A stretch of DNA of 64,000 nt from Acidobacteriota bacterium (lineage in GTDB: Bacteria; Acidobacteriota; Vicinamibacteria; Vicinamibacterales; 2-12-FULL-66-21). The position numbers and the translations under genes were made by a program. The notes below the pieces were generated by a model that saw nothing but the letters and a program-made list of their open reading frames with translations, made no database searches and had not been told where the DNA came from. The DNA lies in assembly GCA_016184105.1 (NCBI GenBank), contig JACPDI010000032.1, forward strand, positions 45,944-109,943. Reading direction: 5' to 3'. Position 1 is the stretch's first letter. Each line of letters begins with the position of its first letter. This document shows positions 42,661 to 51,873 of the stretch, piece by piece.

Positions 42661-44814
42661 CTAGTCCTCCTCTTGAGACGGGGCGCGCCTGGTCTTAACT
42701 GCGATGATGCCCGCTTTCTCCGCCGAGTCAAGATAGGCCGCCACCTCGTCGAGCGACACGACGCCGTAGTACCAGGCGCCCGCCGCATCCGCCTGCGCCG
42801 CCACTGCGTGAAAGATGTCGAGATAGCTGCGGCCGCCGCCGACGAAGTTGAGCACTTCGTAGGCCATGAGCGGATGCAGGTTTGCCGGTCTTTCGAGCCT
42901 GCTGCGTCCCGACATGAATGCCTGCACGGATTCGACGGTCTCCGGAATCCTGCCCGCCAGCTCCCGCTCGCGCGCCGTGAGCGCGGCCCGCGGCGGGGTC
43001 TGGCCGGTCAGCGTCGCGTAGTAGCCGGCGAGCCTGGCCACGGCCGCCGTGTCGGCAGGCAGCTGGGTGGAGAGATCAGTCAGTACCCGCTCGGCGTCGG
43101 ACCCCCTGGTGGCGAACACACGCACCGACTCCAGGGCCGTCTTCTCACGATGCGACGCCTGGCGCACCAGATTTGCGGCGCGCGGGTACACGGCGGCGCG
43201 ATCGGCCGGGGGCACGGCCTGGAGCATCTGCATGGCGGTCGTGGCGTCGCGGCTCATCCGCGCCAGCCCGCGTCCGTAGATCTCGGTTGCCAGCGCCGGA
43301 ACGTGGGCGTCGCCGGCATTCGCCAGATAGAGCGCCGATGCGGCCACGCTGACCGCGTTGCGTTTCAACTGCGTCGGATCGATCTGCCAGAGGTCGTCGT
43401 CGGTGGAGTGGATGTACTCGTCGGGCCAGTTGGTGAACGTCACGGCCGGGATCCCGATCACGCCCATGTTGAACACCTGGTGGTCCGTGCTGTTGTGAAA
43501 GGGAATGACGCGTGCGTCGTAGCGTTCGCGCGTGCCCAGGCGTGAGAGGATCGGCTCGCTGAACGGGAGGTCCTCGCCGCTCGTCGACGAGGGCTGCGCG
43601 ACGCCGCGGTGCATCTGGCGGGCCTGTCCGGCCGCGAGGTACGACGTGTTGCCGTGGACGATCGCTTCGACAACCGACTCGATCACGTCACCCAGGAAGC
43701 TCGCCCGCGAGAATGGGGGCCGCGTGATGAACTGGATTCGGCTCCCGGCGGATTGTTTCGCCCCGACCATGTCCTGGTTGATGTTGGCGAGGAACCGCCG
43801 GCGCTCGTCAGGATGATCGGCGAAGTACTGCTCCTCTGCGCTGATTTCGTCGACCCACCAGAAGCGGATGTCGCGGCGCGGCCTCGGCAGGCGCCCTTCG
43901 TCAATCATCTTCTTGAGCGCGCGCGCGATCTCCAGCACGTTCGCGCAGCCGCTCGCGTCGTCATTGGCGGAAAAGCGTTCTTCCTGCAGGTGCCCGGTCA
44001 GCACGATGTCCTGATCGTGGATTTCCGTACCGCGGATGACGGCCTCGACAATGGCCTGCGTCGAAGGCTCGTGGAACTCGGAGTCCACCTTCGCGCGGAC
44101 TTTGAACGGGCGGCCGCCCGCGCCGGCCAGCGCCTGCCGCAGCCGCATCCCTTCGCGGTAGGAGAGCACGAAGGCGAAGGTGCCCTGCTTCGTCTTGTCC
44201 TCGCTCTCGACGGGAATCCGCATCCAGGGGAGCTGGTCCGGATAGCTGGGAACGCGTGATGTGGTGAAGGCCACGATTCCCAGGGCGCCCCGCTTCCAGA
44301 CGGCCTCGTTCATCACGACGGCCAGCGGACCGCTCGCGAGCACGACCTTCCCCGCGATATCCGTGTTGTCGTAGTCGGCCTGCGTTGTGCCCTCGCCAAC
44401 ATCCACGAGATCCGCCGAGGCGATGTTCGTGTTGCGGCTGTAGTCGGCGAGCGACACGGCGACCTCCGGGCTGAACGCCAGCCGCCGCTCTTCGGGCTCG
44501 ATCAGCCACAACTCGCCCAGCTTCGGCGTCCAGCTCGGGCTGTCGCCGGCAAGCTTGATGTACCGCACGTCCTCGAGGCCGTACTCCCGCGCTTTCTGCT
44601 CGACGTAGCGCGCCACCGCCTCGAATCCTGCACCGCCGCCCATCGGGCGGTGGTGGTGCGTGAACCAGCGGATGTGCTCGTAGGCGATGTCGCCCGAAAG
44701 TTCGTTGACGAGCGCGCGATGCGTGCGGGCCGGGAGGAACGGAGACTCCTGCGCGACGGCCGGCCCGGCCGTCGCGGCGAGAACGAGTGTGAGAGACAGG
44801 ATTCGGTGTGCCAT
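42661..44814 (-). CDS. Exported M28-family peptidase
   Basis: A 717-aa secreted peptidase. After the signal peptide (ILSLTLVLAATAGPAVAQ) come a PA-type insert and the M28 core: LTGHLQEERFSANDDASG (metal His and Asp), VDEISAEEQYF (Glu), INQDMVGAKQ (metal Asp) and HNSTDHQVFNMG (metal His). About 170 C-terminal residues are helical and extra to the catalytic domain. Alternative starts are ATG 44826 and GTG 44844, the latter overlapping the upstream stop as GTGA. Likely an aminopeptidase acting on peptides outside the cytoplasm. Confidence 0.86.
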   Translation of the reverse strand: MAHRILSLTLVLAATAGPAVAQESPFLPARTHRALVNELSGDIAYEHIRWFTHHHRPMGGGAGFEAVARYVEQKAREYGLEDVRYIKLAGDSPSWTPKLGELWLIEPEERRLAFSPEVAVSLADYSRNTNIASADLVDVGEGTTQADYDNTDIAGKVVLASGPLAVVMNEAVWKRGALGIVAFTTSRVPSYPDQLPWMRIPVESEDKTKQGTFAFVLSYREGMRLRQALAGAGGRPFKVRAKVDSEFHEPSTQAIVEAVIRGTEIHDQDIVLTGHLQEERFSANDDASGCANVLEIARALKKMIDEGRLPRPRRDIRFWWVDEISAEEQYFADHPDERRRFLANINQDMVGAKQSAGSRIQFITRPPFSRASFLGDVIESVVEAIVHGNTSYLAAGQARQMHRGVAQPSSTSGEDLPFSEPILSRLGTRERYDARVIPFHNSTDHQVFNMGVIGIPAVTFTNWPDEYIHSTDDDLWQIDPTQLKRNAVSVAASALYLANAGDAHVPALATEIYGRGLARMSRDATTAMQMLQAVPPADRAAVYPRAANLVRQASHREKTALESVRVFATRGSDAERVLTDLSTQLPADTAAVARLAGYYATLTGQTPPRAALTARERELAGRIPETVESVQAFMSGRSRLERPANLHPLMAYEVLNFVGGGRSYLDIFHAVAAQADAAGAWYYGVVSLDEVAAYLDSAEKAGIIAVKTRRAPSQEED

Positions 44815-44840
44815 GTGATATTCCATCGGTCCGGCGTGCG

Positions 44841-46322
44841 TCACGGCGTGGGCGGAGCCGGCAGCAACTGCCTCGGGAAGAGCGACGGCATCATCGCGAT
44901 GTTGTAGGCCGTCACGGCCATCGCGGCCGCATTCTTCTTGACGACGTCCGGATGGACCTTGTCGAACGTGTCCGACTCGCTGTGGTGTGACTTGACGTAC
45001 TCGGAGATGTCCTGGTGGAAGGCGAATGCCGGTACGCCCTCGTCGAGAAACGGCAGGTGGTCGGTCCCGCCCTGGTAGTTGAGCGTGACGCCCCGAACGC
45101 CGAGGTCATTGAGCGGCGCGAGCGCCGCCGCCATCGCGGGCCGAAGGCGATCGCGGCCGTGAAGGGAGATGCCGACGGCCGGCCCCTGCCCGATGTCCAT
45201 GATCAACACGGCGGAATGACGAGTCAGTTGCTCCTTGTGCGCCGTCACATACGCCTTGGCGCCGAGCAACCCCTGCTCCTCGCCGTTGAAGAGCGCAAAC
45301 CGGATCGTCCGCGCCGGCCGCGCCCCGACCGCCTTCAAGGCCCTGGCGGCCTCGAGCACGATCATGCAGTTCACGCCGTTGTCGGTGGCGCCCGTGCCGA
45401 GATCCCAGGAGTCGAGGTGACCGCCAATCAGGACGATCTCGTCAGGCTTCTCCGTCACGCGCAGCTCGGCCACGACGTTGTACGCGTCGACCGGTTGGGT
45501 GCTGAAGGTGTTCTCCACGCCCAGCTCGACCACAGTCCGGCCGCGTTTGATGAGGCGCCAGAGCAGGAGGTAGTTTTCATGCGTCGTGTAGAGCGTCGGC
45601 AGCACGGGCGCCGCGGGATCCTGCCCGCCGATGCCGCCCATGTTGAGCAGACCCCAGTCCTTGTCCGAGTCCCGGATGATCGCGCCGACCCCCTCGCGGA
45701 GGAAGAACTCGTTCCGCCTGCGATTGAAGTCCGGGTTCTCCTTTTCCCGCTGCCGCTGCTCCTGGAGTTCCTTGACGCGGCGCTCCCATGAATACGGGTC
45801 CCAGGACGGCGGCCTGCCGACGTCGGCCGGCTCGCCGAGCAGGAGGATTGCCCCCTTCAGCGTGCCCGTGTGCTTGCCCAGCTCCGCCATCGTGTCGGCG
45901 GGGACGTACTTCACCTCGCCGCGGACGGTGCCGTTTGTGCCCGGTGCGAAACCGGCGGAGTGGACGATGAGGGGCAGGCCGTCGCTGGGCTCAACGATCC
46001 GCGCCCAGGCCGACCCGCGCGTCCAGCGGCGCCCGAACGGCCACGGCTCGAGGCGCACGTTCTCGAGGCCATAGTCACGGAACCGCTGGGCGGTCCACTC
46101 GTTCGCCTTTTCGAGCCGCGGCGAGCCGGTCACCCGCGGGCCGATGAGGTCGGTCAGGTACTCGAGATTCGTCATCACCTCGGACCGCTCGGCGATGTTC
46201 GCGATAATCCGCTGCGACGTCTCGACGACCGGGCCGGCGTCCTGCGCGGCAGCCGCCGCAATCACGAGCGTCGCAAACAACACCGGCAGCACGCTGCGCT
46301 TCAACATCGACATCATCGGCAT
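44841..46322 (-). CDS. Exported M28-family peptidase
   Basis: A 493-aa enzyme like secreted carboxy-/aminopeptidase Q types. Signal peptide SVLPVLFATLVIAAAAAQ; a PA domain around residues 120-260; the M28 core GGHLDSWDLGTGATDNG, FNGEEQGLLGA, MDIGQGPA and GGTDHLPFLDEG, HSESDTFDKV. ATG 46322 has GGGAG at good spacing. It lies 14 bp after the S9 peptidase gene and overlaps or abuts the next peptidase gene. Confidence 0.88.
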   Translation of the reverse strand: MPMMSMLKRSVLPVLFATLVIAAAAAQDAGPVVETSQRIIANIAERSEVMTNLEYLTDLIGPRVTGSPRLEKANEWTAQRFRDYGLENVRLEPWPFGRRWTRGSAWARIVEPSDGLPLIVHSAGFAPGTNGTVRGEVKYVPADTMAELGKHTGTLKGAILLLGEPADVGRPPSWDPYSWERRVKELQEQRQREKENPDFNRRRNEFFLREGVGAIIRDSDKDWGLLNMGGIGGQDPAAPVLPTLYTTHENYLLLWRLIKRGRTVVELGVENTFSTQPVDAYNVVAELRVTEKPDEIVLIGGHLDSWDLGTGATDNGVNCMIVLEAARALKAVGARPARTIRFALFNGEEQGLLGAKAYVTAHKEQLTRHSAVLIMDIGQGPAVGISLHGRDRLRPAMAAALAPLNDLGVRGVTLNYQGGTDHLPFLDEGVPAFAFHQDISEYVKSHHSESDTFDKVHPDVVKKNAAAMAVTAYNIAMMPSLFPRQLLPAPPTP

Positions 46323-46336
46323 GTACTCCCGTTCGA

Positions 46337-48361
46337 TTACCGCCGAGCGGTGGGCCGGGCTTTGGCGGGAGCGAGGTAACGGTCGAACCATGCAAGCGTG
46401 CGCGCCAGTCGATCGACCTGGTGTTTGGGCTCACGGAACCCGTGGCCCTCGCGGGCGTACCGCACCAGCGCCGCCTCGACGCCGCGGCGCCGCAGGGCCG
46501 TATACATCTCTTCTGCCTGCGTGATGTGCACGTCGTTGTCCAGCTCGCCGTGCACGAACATGGTCGGCGTCACGACCTGCTCGACGTAACGCAGCGGCGA
46601 CCACTTCCACAAGAGCGCGAAGTTGTCGCCTTTCCAGGGCTCGCCGCCGAACTCGACGTGCACCAGGTCCTGGTAGAGAGACGTCGCGTAGAAGCTGATC
46701 AGGTTGGAGAGGCTGGCGCCGGAAACGGCCGCTTTGAACCGCGGCGTCTGTGTGATCACCCAGTTCGTCATGAACCCGCCGTAGCTGCTCCCGACAACGC
46801 CCAGCCGGTCTCCATCGATCTCGGGGTACGCGCGGAGGACGTGGTCGACGCCCGCCATCAGGTCCTTGTAGTCGCCGCCTCCCCAGTTGCCCACGCAGCC
46901 ATCCGCGAACGCCTGCCCGTAGCCGGAGCTGCCGCGCGGGTTGAGCGCGAGCGTCGCGTATCCGCGGGCCGAGTGGACCTGGAATGCCGGGTTGAAGGCG
47001 TAGCCGTACATGCCGTGCGGCCCGCCGTGGATCGAGAGCAGCATCGGCGCCTTGCCGCTGCCCGCGGCAGCCGGGTAGAGCCAACCCTCGATCTCCGTCC
47101 GGTCGAAGCTCGTGAACCGAACGGCGCGTGGCTCGACCAGGTTCCACCCGCTCGCCAGCGCGTGGTTCAACGTCGTCAGAGGCTGGAGCGCCCCCCCGCT
47201 CGCGGCCATGCGGTAGATCTCGGGAGGCTTCGTCGGCGAGCTGAGGCTGAGCGCGACGGCGCCGTCGCCACGGGCGACCGAGAAGGATCCGATCTGCGCG
47301 CGTTCGTCCACGAGCGGCACCGACCGGCCGCCGCCGCGCGGCACGGAGTACAGCGACGTCTTGCCATGATCCATCGCGGTGTAGAGCACGGACAGGCCGT
47401 CTCGCGTCCACCGCGGTGACGCGCTCCGCCGGTCGAGGGCGTGGTTCAGCTCCCGCGCGGGACCACCGGCCGTGGGAATCACCCACACGTGCGCGTCTTC
47501 GGCGACGCTGTCGATCGTCGTGACCGCGCGGGTCGTGGCGATGTACGCGATCCATCGCCCGTCCGGTGAGAGGCTGGGGTCCATCTCGACGCCCGGTGTA
47601 CTGGTCACCTGCCGGACGGCGCCGGACCGAACGTTCACGGCGAACAGGTCGTAGTTGTAGTTCGCGTCGGCGTCCGGCTCGCGATTCGAGAGGAAGATGA
47701 TTTCCGAGCCGTCTCCGCCCCAGTCGATCGAGTGCTCGTCGAAGCTGCCGGTGGTCACGGCACGCGGCGTGCCGCCCGTCGAGGGCACCACGTGGATGTG
47801 GGAGCGGCGGTTGTCGGACAAGGCGGTTCGGGTCTTGTACTGGATGCGGGTGATCACGAGCGGATCCGCTTCCGCCGGAGGCGGTTCGGTGGTTCCGGCG
47901 AACGCGAGTTGGCTCCCGTCCGGCGCCCAGGCCAGCGGGTTGCCGGCTTTCGAGAGAAAACTGTTGCCGCGATCGTAGTCGCAGATCCGCGTGAGCGCGC
48001 CGGAGCGGGCGTCGAGCACCCAGACGGCAGACCTTCCGCCTTGCGAGGCGAAAAACGCCAGGCGAGATCCGTCGGGCGACCAGCGCAGGCTGCCGATGCC
48101 GCCCAGGCCTTCTGCCAGCTGCCTCGACGCCCCGCCCGCACTTGGCATCACGATCAAACGCACGGTATGCCGGTTGGCTGCGAGGTCGGCCTGCGTCGCA
48201 ACGAAAGCGACCGAGCCGCCGTCGGGGGAGGAGCTGATGTCACTCGGCTCGGTGACTGCGAGCAGGTCTTCCGGGGCCGGGGGCCGGGTTGCCGCCGGCG
48301 AACCCATGGCGGCCGAGAGTAACAACACAAGGGTCTCGAACGATGTACGCGCCAGCATCAT
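46337..48361 (-). CDS. Exported S9-family prolyl oligopeptidase-like peptidase
   Basis: A 674-aa protein: signal peptide (TLVLLLSAAMGSPA), an N-terminal beta-propeller with WSPDGSRLAFF and LSPDGRWIAYI repeats, and a C-terminal alpha/beta-hydrolase domain. The triad is complete: GVVGSSYGGFM (Ser), HGELDNDVHI (Asp) and AREGHGFREP (His). It removes dipeptides or cleaves oligopeptides, often after Pro. GAGGACC precedes ATG 48361. It follows the Oar-like receptor after a 188-bp spacer with a hairpin. Confidence 0.9.
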   Translation of the reverse strand: MMLARTSFETLVLLLSAAMGSPAATRPPAPEDLLAVTEPSDISSSPDGGSVAFVATQADLAANRHTVRLIVMPSAGGASRQLAEGLGGIGSLRWSPDGSRLAFFASQGGRSAVWVLDARSGALTRICDYDRGNSFLSKAGNPLAWAPDGSQLAFAGTTEPPPAEADPLVITRIQYKTRTALSDNRRSHIHVVPSTGGTPRAVTTGSFDEHSIDWGGDGSEIIFLSNREPDADANYNYDLFAVNVRSGAVRQVTSTPGVEMDPSLSPDGRWIAYIATTRAVTTIDSVAEDAHVWVIPTAGGPARELNHALDRRSASPRWTRDGLSVLYTAMDHGKTSLYSVPRGGGRSVPLVDERAQIGSFSVARGDGAVALSLSSPTKPPEIYRMAASGGALQPLTTLNHALASGWNLVEPRAVRFTSFDRTEIEGWLYPAAAGSGKAPMLLSIHGGPHGMYGYAFNPAFQVHSARGYATLALNPRGSSGYGQAFADGCVGNWGGGDYKDLMAGVDHVLRAYPEIDGDRLGVVGSSYGGFMTNWVITQTPRFKAAVSGASLSNLISFYATSLYQDLVHVEFGGEPWKGDNFALLWKWSPLRYVEQVVTPTMFVHGELDNDVHITQAEEMYTALRRRGVEAALVRYAREGHGFREPKHQVDRLARTLAWFDRYLAPAKARPTARR

Positions 48362-48509
48362 GAGGTCCTCGAGAAAGCAGCGTTACGACATCCCGCGCCG
48401 TGCTGCCTGTCGACAGCGTAGTCTGGATGGCAGCGAAAGGCCGGACGCCGCATCCCGCCGGGCTGGAGGAGGAACGCCCGGCCGGCTCACGGCGCCCGGC
48501 CACGGCAGG

Positions 48510-48540
48510 GAACGTCGGCTCCGCTCGCGGGCCGACGTTC
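48510..48540 (-). terminator. Hairpin after the Oar-like receptor gene
   Basis: A perfect 10-bp stem GAACGTCGGC/GCCGACGTTC (48510-48519 with 48531-48540, 11-nt loop) lies 10 bp after the receptor stop. No T-run follows, so partial termination or processing between receptor and peptidase is more likely than full termination. Confidence 0.45.
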
Positions 48541-48549
48541 ACTGTTGTC

Positions 48550-51500
48550 TCAGAAGTTGATCTTCACACCGAACTGGAACTCGCGAGCCGGCGTCGCCGT
48601 GCTCCCGATGCGGCCGAACGCGCTCGATGACATGTCGTTGACGGGCGCGCCCAGGTTGACGCGATTGAACAGGTTGAACGCCTCGGCGCGGAACTCGACG
48701 TTCAGACCCTGCCGCGCGCCGTCGAGCCGCAGCCGCTTGATGATCGACAGGTCGGTGTTGACCAGGCCTGGGCCCCGGATCGAGTTTCGCGGCGCACTGC
48801 CGAACTGGCCCAAGGCCGTGCGCTCGAACGCCGAGGTGTTGAACCACCGGGCCGCCGACCGCCCGTCGCTCGACAGGATCGGATCGCCGACAAGATTCGG
48901 GCGGCACGTGGGCGTGTAGTTGCCGGCCGTCAGACAGCGATCGCTCCCGTCATAGACGTTGTAGGGGAAGCCGCTCTGCCAGGTCCAGATGCTGGCCAGC
49001 GTCCAGTTGCCCAGGATGTTCCCCAGGGCACCTTTCGAGAGCCAGCGTCTTCCCGGTCCGAACGGCAACTCGTACACGTTCGAGATCACGAGCCGGTGGC
49101 GGGCGTCGTGATCGGAGTGCGCCCATTCCGCGGGAATGTTGCCGTCGTCCTGCGGCGTCATGACGTACACGCGGCTCGTCGCGCCCGAGTGGAAGTGCGA
49201 AGAGTAGTCCTTCGACGCCGACAGCGTGTAGGCCACCTGGTAGCCGAGGCCGTTGGCGAAACGACGCTGCAGCGTCGTCTCGACGCCGTTGTACTCGGAC
49301 TTGCCCCAGTTCGTGGACCGGAGTACGGACGAGAAGCCGGGATACGGACGGAAGCGATCCTTCGTCGCGGCTGTCGTCTGGCCGGCGACGTATATTGGCT
49401 GGTTCATCTCCCGGAACTGCAGCAGGTCGTATCCGCGGTTGCCGACGTACGCCATCTCGAACATCGTGCTGTTGATGAACTGCCACTGGAATCCGACGCT
49501 GTAGACGACCGCGTACGGCTGCACGATGTTCGGGTCCGTCGTGTAGAGCTGTCCAATCACGGGCGGTCCCACGACTGGACGAATCGGGTTTTCAAGGGTC
49601 GTGTCGCGCACGACCGGCTGCTCGTAGAACGGGTACGAGAGCAGCTGCTGCAGCGTGAGGTTGTTGCGGAGCTGGTTGTGGAATACGCCTGCCCCGCCGC
49701 GCACCGCCAGCTTGCCGTTGCCCCACACGTCCCACGAGAAACCGAGGCGCGGCTGCACGTTGTTCTTGTCGGGAAAGTACGTCCCCTTCTCGGGCAAGCC
49801 TTCCGTGCCTGCGATCACGATATGGGCCTGGCCGCTCTGCGGCACGCCGGACGCGGCCTCGCGGTCGATCACCCACGTTGACGTCTGTCCAAGCTTGTCG
49901 CGGATGGGACTGAAGTAATCCCACCGGAGACCCAGGTTCAACGTGAGGTTGCTGGTGATCTTGTAGTCGTCCTGGAAGAAGACGCCGTAATTCCAGTTCT
50001 GCATGACCATCTGGGTACGGCCGACGGCGTAGTTGAACTCCGAGGCGCGCCCGATCAGGAAGTCGGCGAACGAGTCGCCGGTGTACGTGCCGTTGAACAC
50101 AAACCTCCCGACGGTGAAGAACCCGTTGTCCGGATCCTCGCTGCCGCGACGGATCTCGCCACCCCATTTGAGGTTGTGGCTCCCCAGCGTCTTCGACATG
50201 ACGTTCGAGATTTGATACTCGCTCGACACGCTGCGGCTGGGTCCCTGGATGCTGTTGCCGAAGCCCGACATGCCGGTGATGGTGATGTCCGGCAGGCCCA
50301 GTCCGCCGATCTTGTCCTGCGGCCGCACGTAGTTGATGCCGAAGTCCAAGGGGTTGAGCAACGGCAGGTTCGAGTTGGCACTCCTCGACCTCGAGAAGCC
50401 GGCGCGGAACTCGTTGAGGAACGTGGACGAGATGGTGGTGTTCACCCCCAACGTGGCGTGCTGCGTCCGCCCCCCGCTCGTGTTCGGAAATCCCAGGTAG
50501 CCAGCCGGGCTGGCGCCCTGGTAGGGATTGAAGTCGCTGTTGTCCTGCACGAAGTGGCGGTAGAACACGTTCCATTTCGAGTCGAACGTGTGATCGAGCC
50601 GCCACATGTACTGGTCGTAATCCTGGTTCTGCGACGGCGAGGCGACGAAGTTGTTCTGTCGGGGTCCTCGTCCCTCGATGTTCGGCAACGGCATCAGCGT
50701 CAGCAGGCGGAGCGCCGCCGCGCTGATCCGGCTGGCCGGGATCCGGTTGCCGGGGAACGGCTGCCCCGTGGCGGGATCAATCAACTGGCGCTTCAGGAAA
50801 CTGAAGTCGCCGTCGCGCTCCTGCTGCGTCGCCACGGTCGTCTGCCGCGTCAGGCCGCGCTCGAGGCGGAAGCCCTCGTACGATGCGAAGAAGAACGACC
50901 GGTTCCGTCCGGAGTACACGCCCGGGATCAGAATCGGGCCGCCGAGCGTCGCGCCAAACTGCTGCTGGCTGAGCGGCGGAGGGTCGGTCGTGGCGAAGAA
51001 GTTCCGGGCCTGGAACTTGTCGTCGCGCAGGAAGCCCCAGCCGGCGCCGGAGAACGTGTTGGTCCCCGATTTGGTGACGACGGTGACGACCGACCCCGAG
51101 TTGCGGCCGAACTCCGCGGAGAAGTTCGACGTCTGGATCTTGAACTCCTGCACCGCATCCACGTTCGGCCGCGCCTGCAGGGTGTTGCCGCCCAGTGAAA
51201 CGTTGGCGACGCCATCGAGCTGAAAGTTGTTGGCGTCGCCGCGCTGCCCGTGCACCACGAAGCTGGAGCCAGCGCTGGTGGATTGCCCGCGCGTCGTCAC
51301 ACCGGGCGTCAGCAGCCCGAGATCCGCGAAGTTGCGGCCGCTGAGCGGCAGCTCCACGATCTGTTTCTGCTCGACCACGCGGCCGACGGTCGCCGTGGTC
51401 GTTTGCACGATGAGACCCTCGGCGGTCACCTGAACCGTCTCGTTCAGTTGACCGACCTCCAGCGCCACATCGACGCGCGTCTCCTGGTTGACCTGAACGG

Positions 51501-51780
51501 TGATCGGTCCCCGGCTGTACCGCCGGAAGCCGGGAAGCTCCGCCTCGACCCGGTATCGCCCGGGCGCTAACCCGGGCACTTCGTACTGCCCCCGTTCGTT
51601 CGTCACCGCCTCGCGGCTCGTGCCGGTGGCGATGTTGTGGACGACGATCGAGACGCCTGGCATGACTCCGCCAGTCGAGTCCTGCGCCGTGCCGAGTATC
51701 TTGCCGCCGCTCGTCTGTGCCAACGCGAGGGATGGCGCCGAGAGCAGAATGGCTATCCACACCAGAAGCATTCTCTGCAT
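48550..51780 (-). CDS. Oar-like TonB-dependent receptor with carboxypeptidase-regulatory domain
   Basis: A 1076-aa outer-membrane protein. After the signal peptide (LLVWIAILLSAPSLALAQ) there is a CarboxypepD_reg domain (GVMPGVSIVVHNIATGTSRE, GQYEVPGLAPGRYRVEAELP), then a plug (IVELPLSGRNFADLGLLTPG; FVVHGQRGDANNFQLDG) and a long barrel ending in EFQFGVKINF. This architecture is greatly expanded in Acidobacteriota. It sits between peptidase genes, so peptides are the likely cargo; this is inference. GGGAGG lies upstream of ATG 51780. Confidence 0.92.
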   Translation of the reverse strand: MQRMLLVWIAILLSAPSLALAQTSGGKILGTAQDSTGGVMPGVSIVVHNIATGTSREAVTNERGQYEVPGLAPGRYRVEAELPGFRRYSRGPITVQVNQETRVDVALEVGQLNETVQVTAEGLIVQTTTATVGRVVEQKQIVELPLSGRNFADLGLLTPGVTTRGQSTSAGSSFVVHGQRGDANNFQLDGVANVSLGGNTLQARPNVDAVQEFKIQTSNFSAEFGRNSGSVVTVVTKSGTNTFSGAGWGFLRDDKFQARNFFATTDPPPLSQQQFGATLGGPILIPGVYSGRNRSFFFASYEGFRLERGLTRQTTVATQQERDGDFSFLKRQLIDPATGQPFPGNRIPASRISAAALRLLTLMPLPNIEGRGPRQNNFVASPSQNQDYDQYMWRLDHTFDSKWNVFYRHFVQDNSDFNPYQGASPAGYLGFPNTSGGRTQHATLGVNTTISSTFLNEFRAGFSRSRSANSNLPLLNPLDFGINYVRPQDKIGGLGLPDITITGMSGFGNSIQGPSRSVSSEYQISNVMSKTLGSHNLKWGGEIRRGSEDPDNGFFTVGRFVFNGTYTGDSFADFLIGRASEFNYAVGRTQMVMQNWNYGVFFQDDYKITSNLTLNLGLRWDYFSPIRDKLGQTSTWVIDREAASGVPQSGQAHIVIAGTEGLPEKGTYFPDKNNVQPRLGFSWDVWGNGKLAVRGGAGVFHNQLRNNLTLQQLLSYPFYEQPVVRDTTLENPIRPVVGPPVIGQLYTTDPNIVQPYAVVYSVGFQWQFINSTMFEMAYVGNRGYDLLQFREMNQPIYVAGQTTAATKDRFRPYPGFSSVLRSTNWGKSEYNGVETTLQRRFANGLGYQVAYTLSASKDYSSHFHSGATSRVYVMTPQDDGNIPAEWAHSDHDARHRLVISNVYELPFGPGRRWLSKGALGNILGNWTLASIWTWQSGFPYNVYDGSDRCLTAGNYTPTCRPNLVGDPILSSDGRSAARWFNTSAFERTALGQFGSAPRNSIRGPGLVNTDLSIIKRLRLDGARQGLNVEFRAEAFNLFNRVNLGAPVNDMSSSAFGRIGSTATPAREFQFGVKINF

Positions 51781-51873
51781 TGCCGCCCAGCCTCCCTAAT
51801 CGAATCCGGTTCGTACCGCATGCGCCCGGCGCTTCCCGGCGCGCACGGGCGCCTCCGCCTCCGTCCGTCCGCG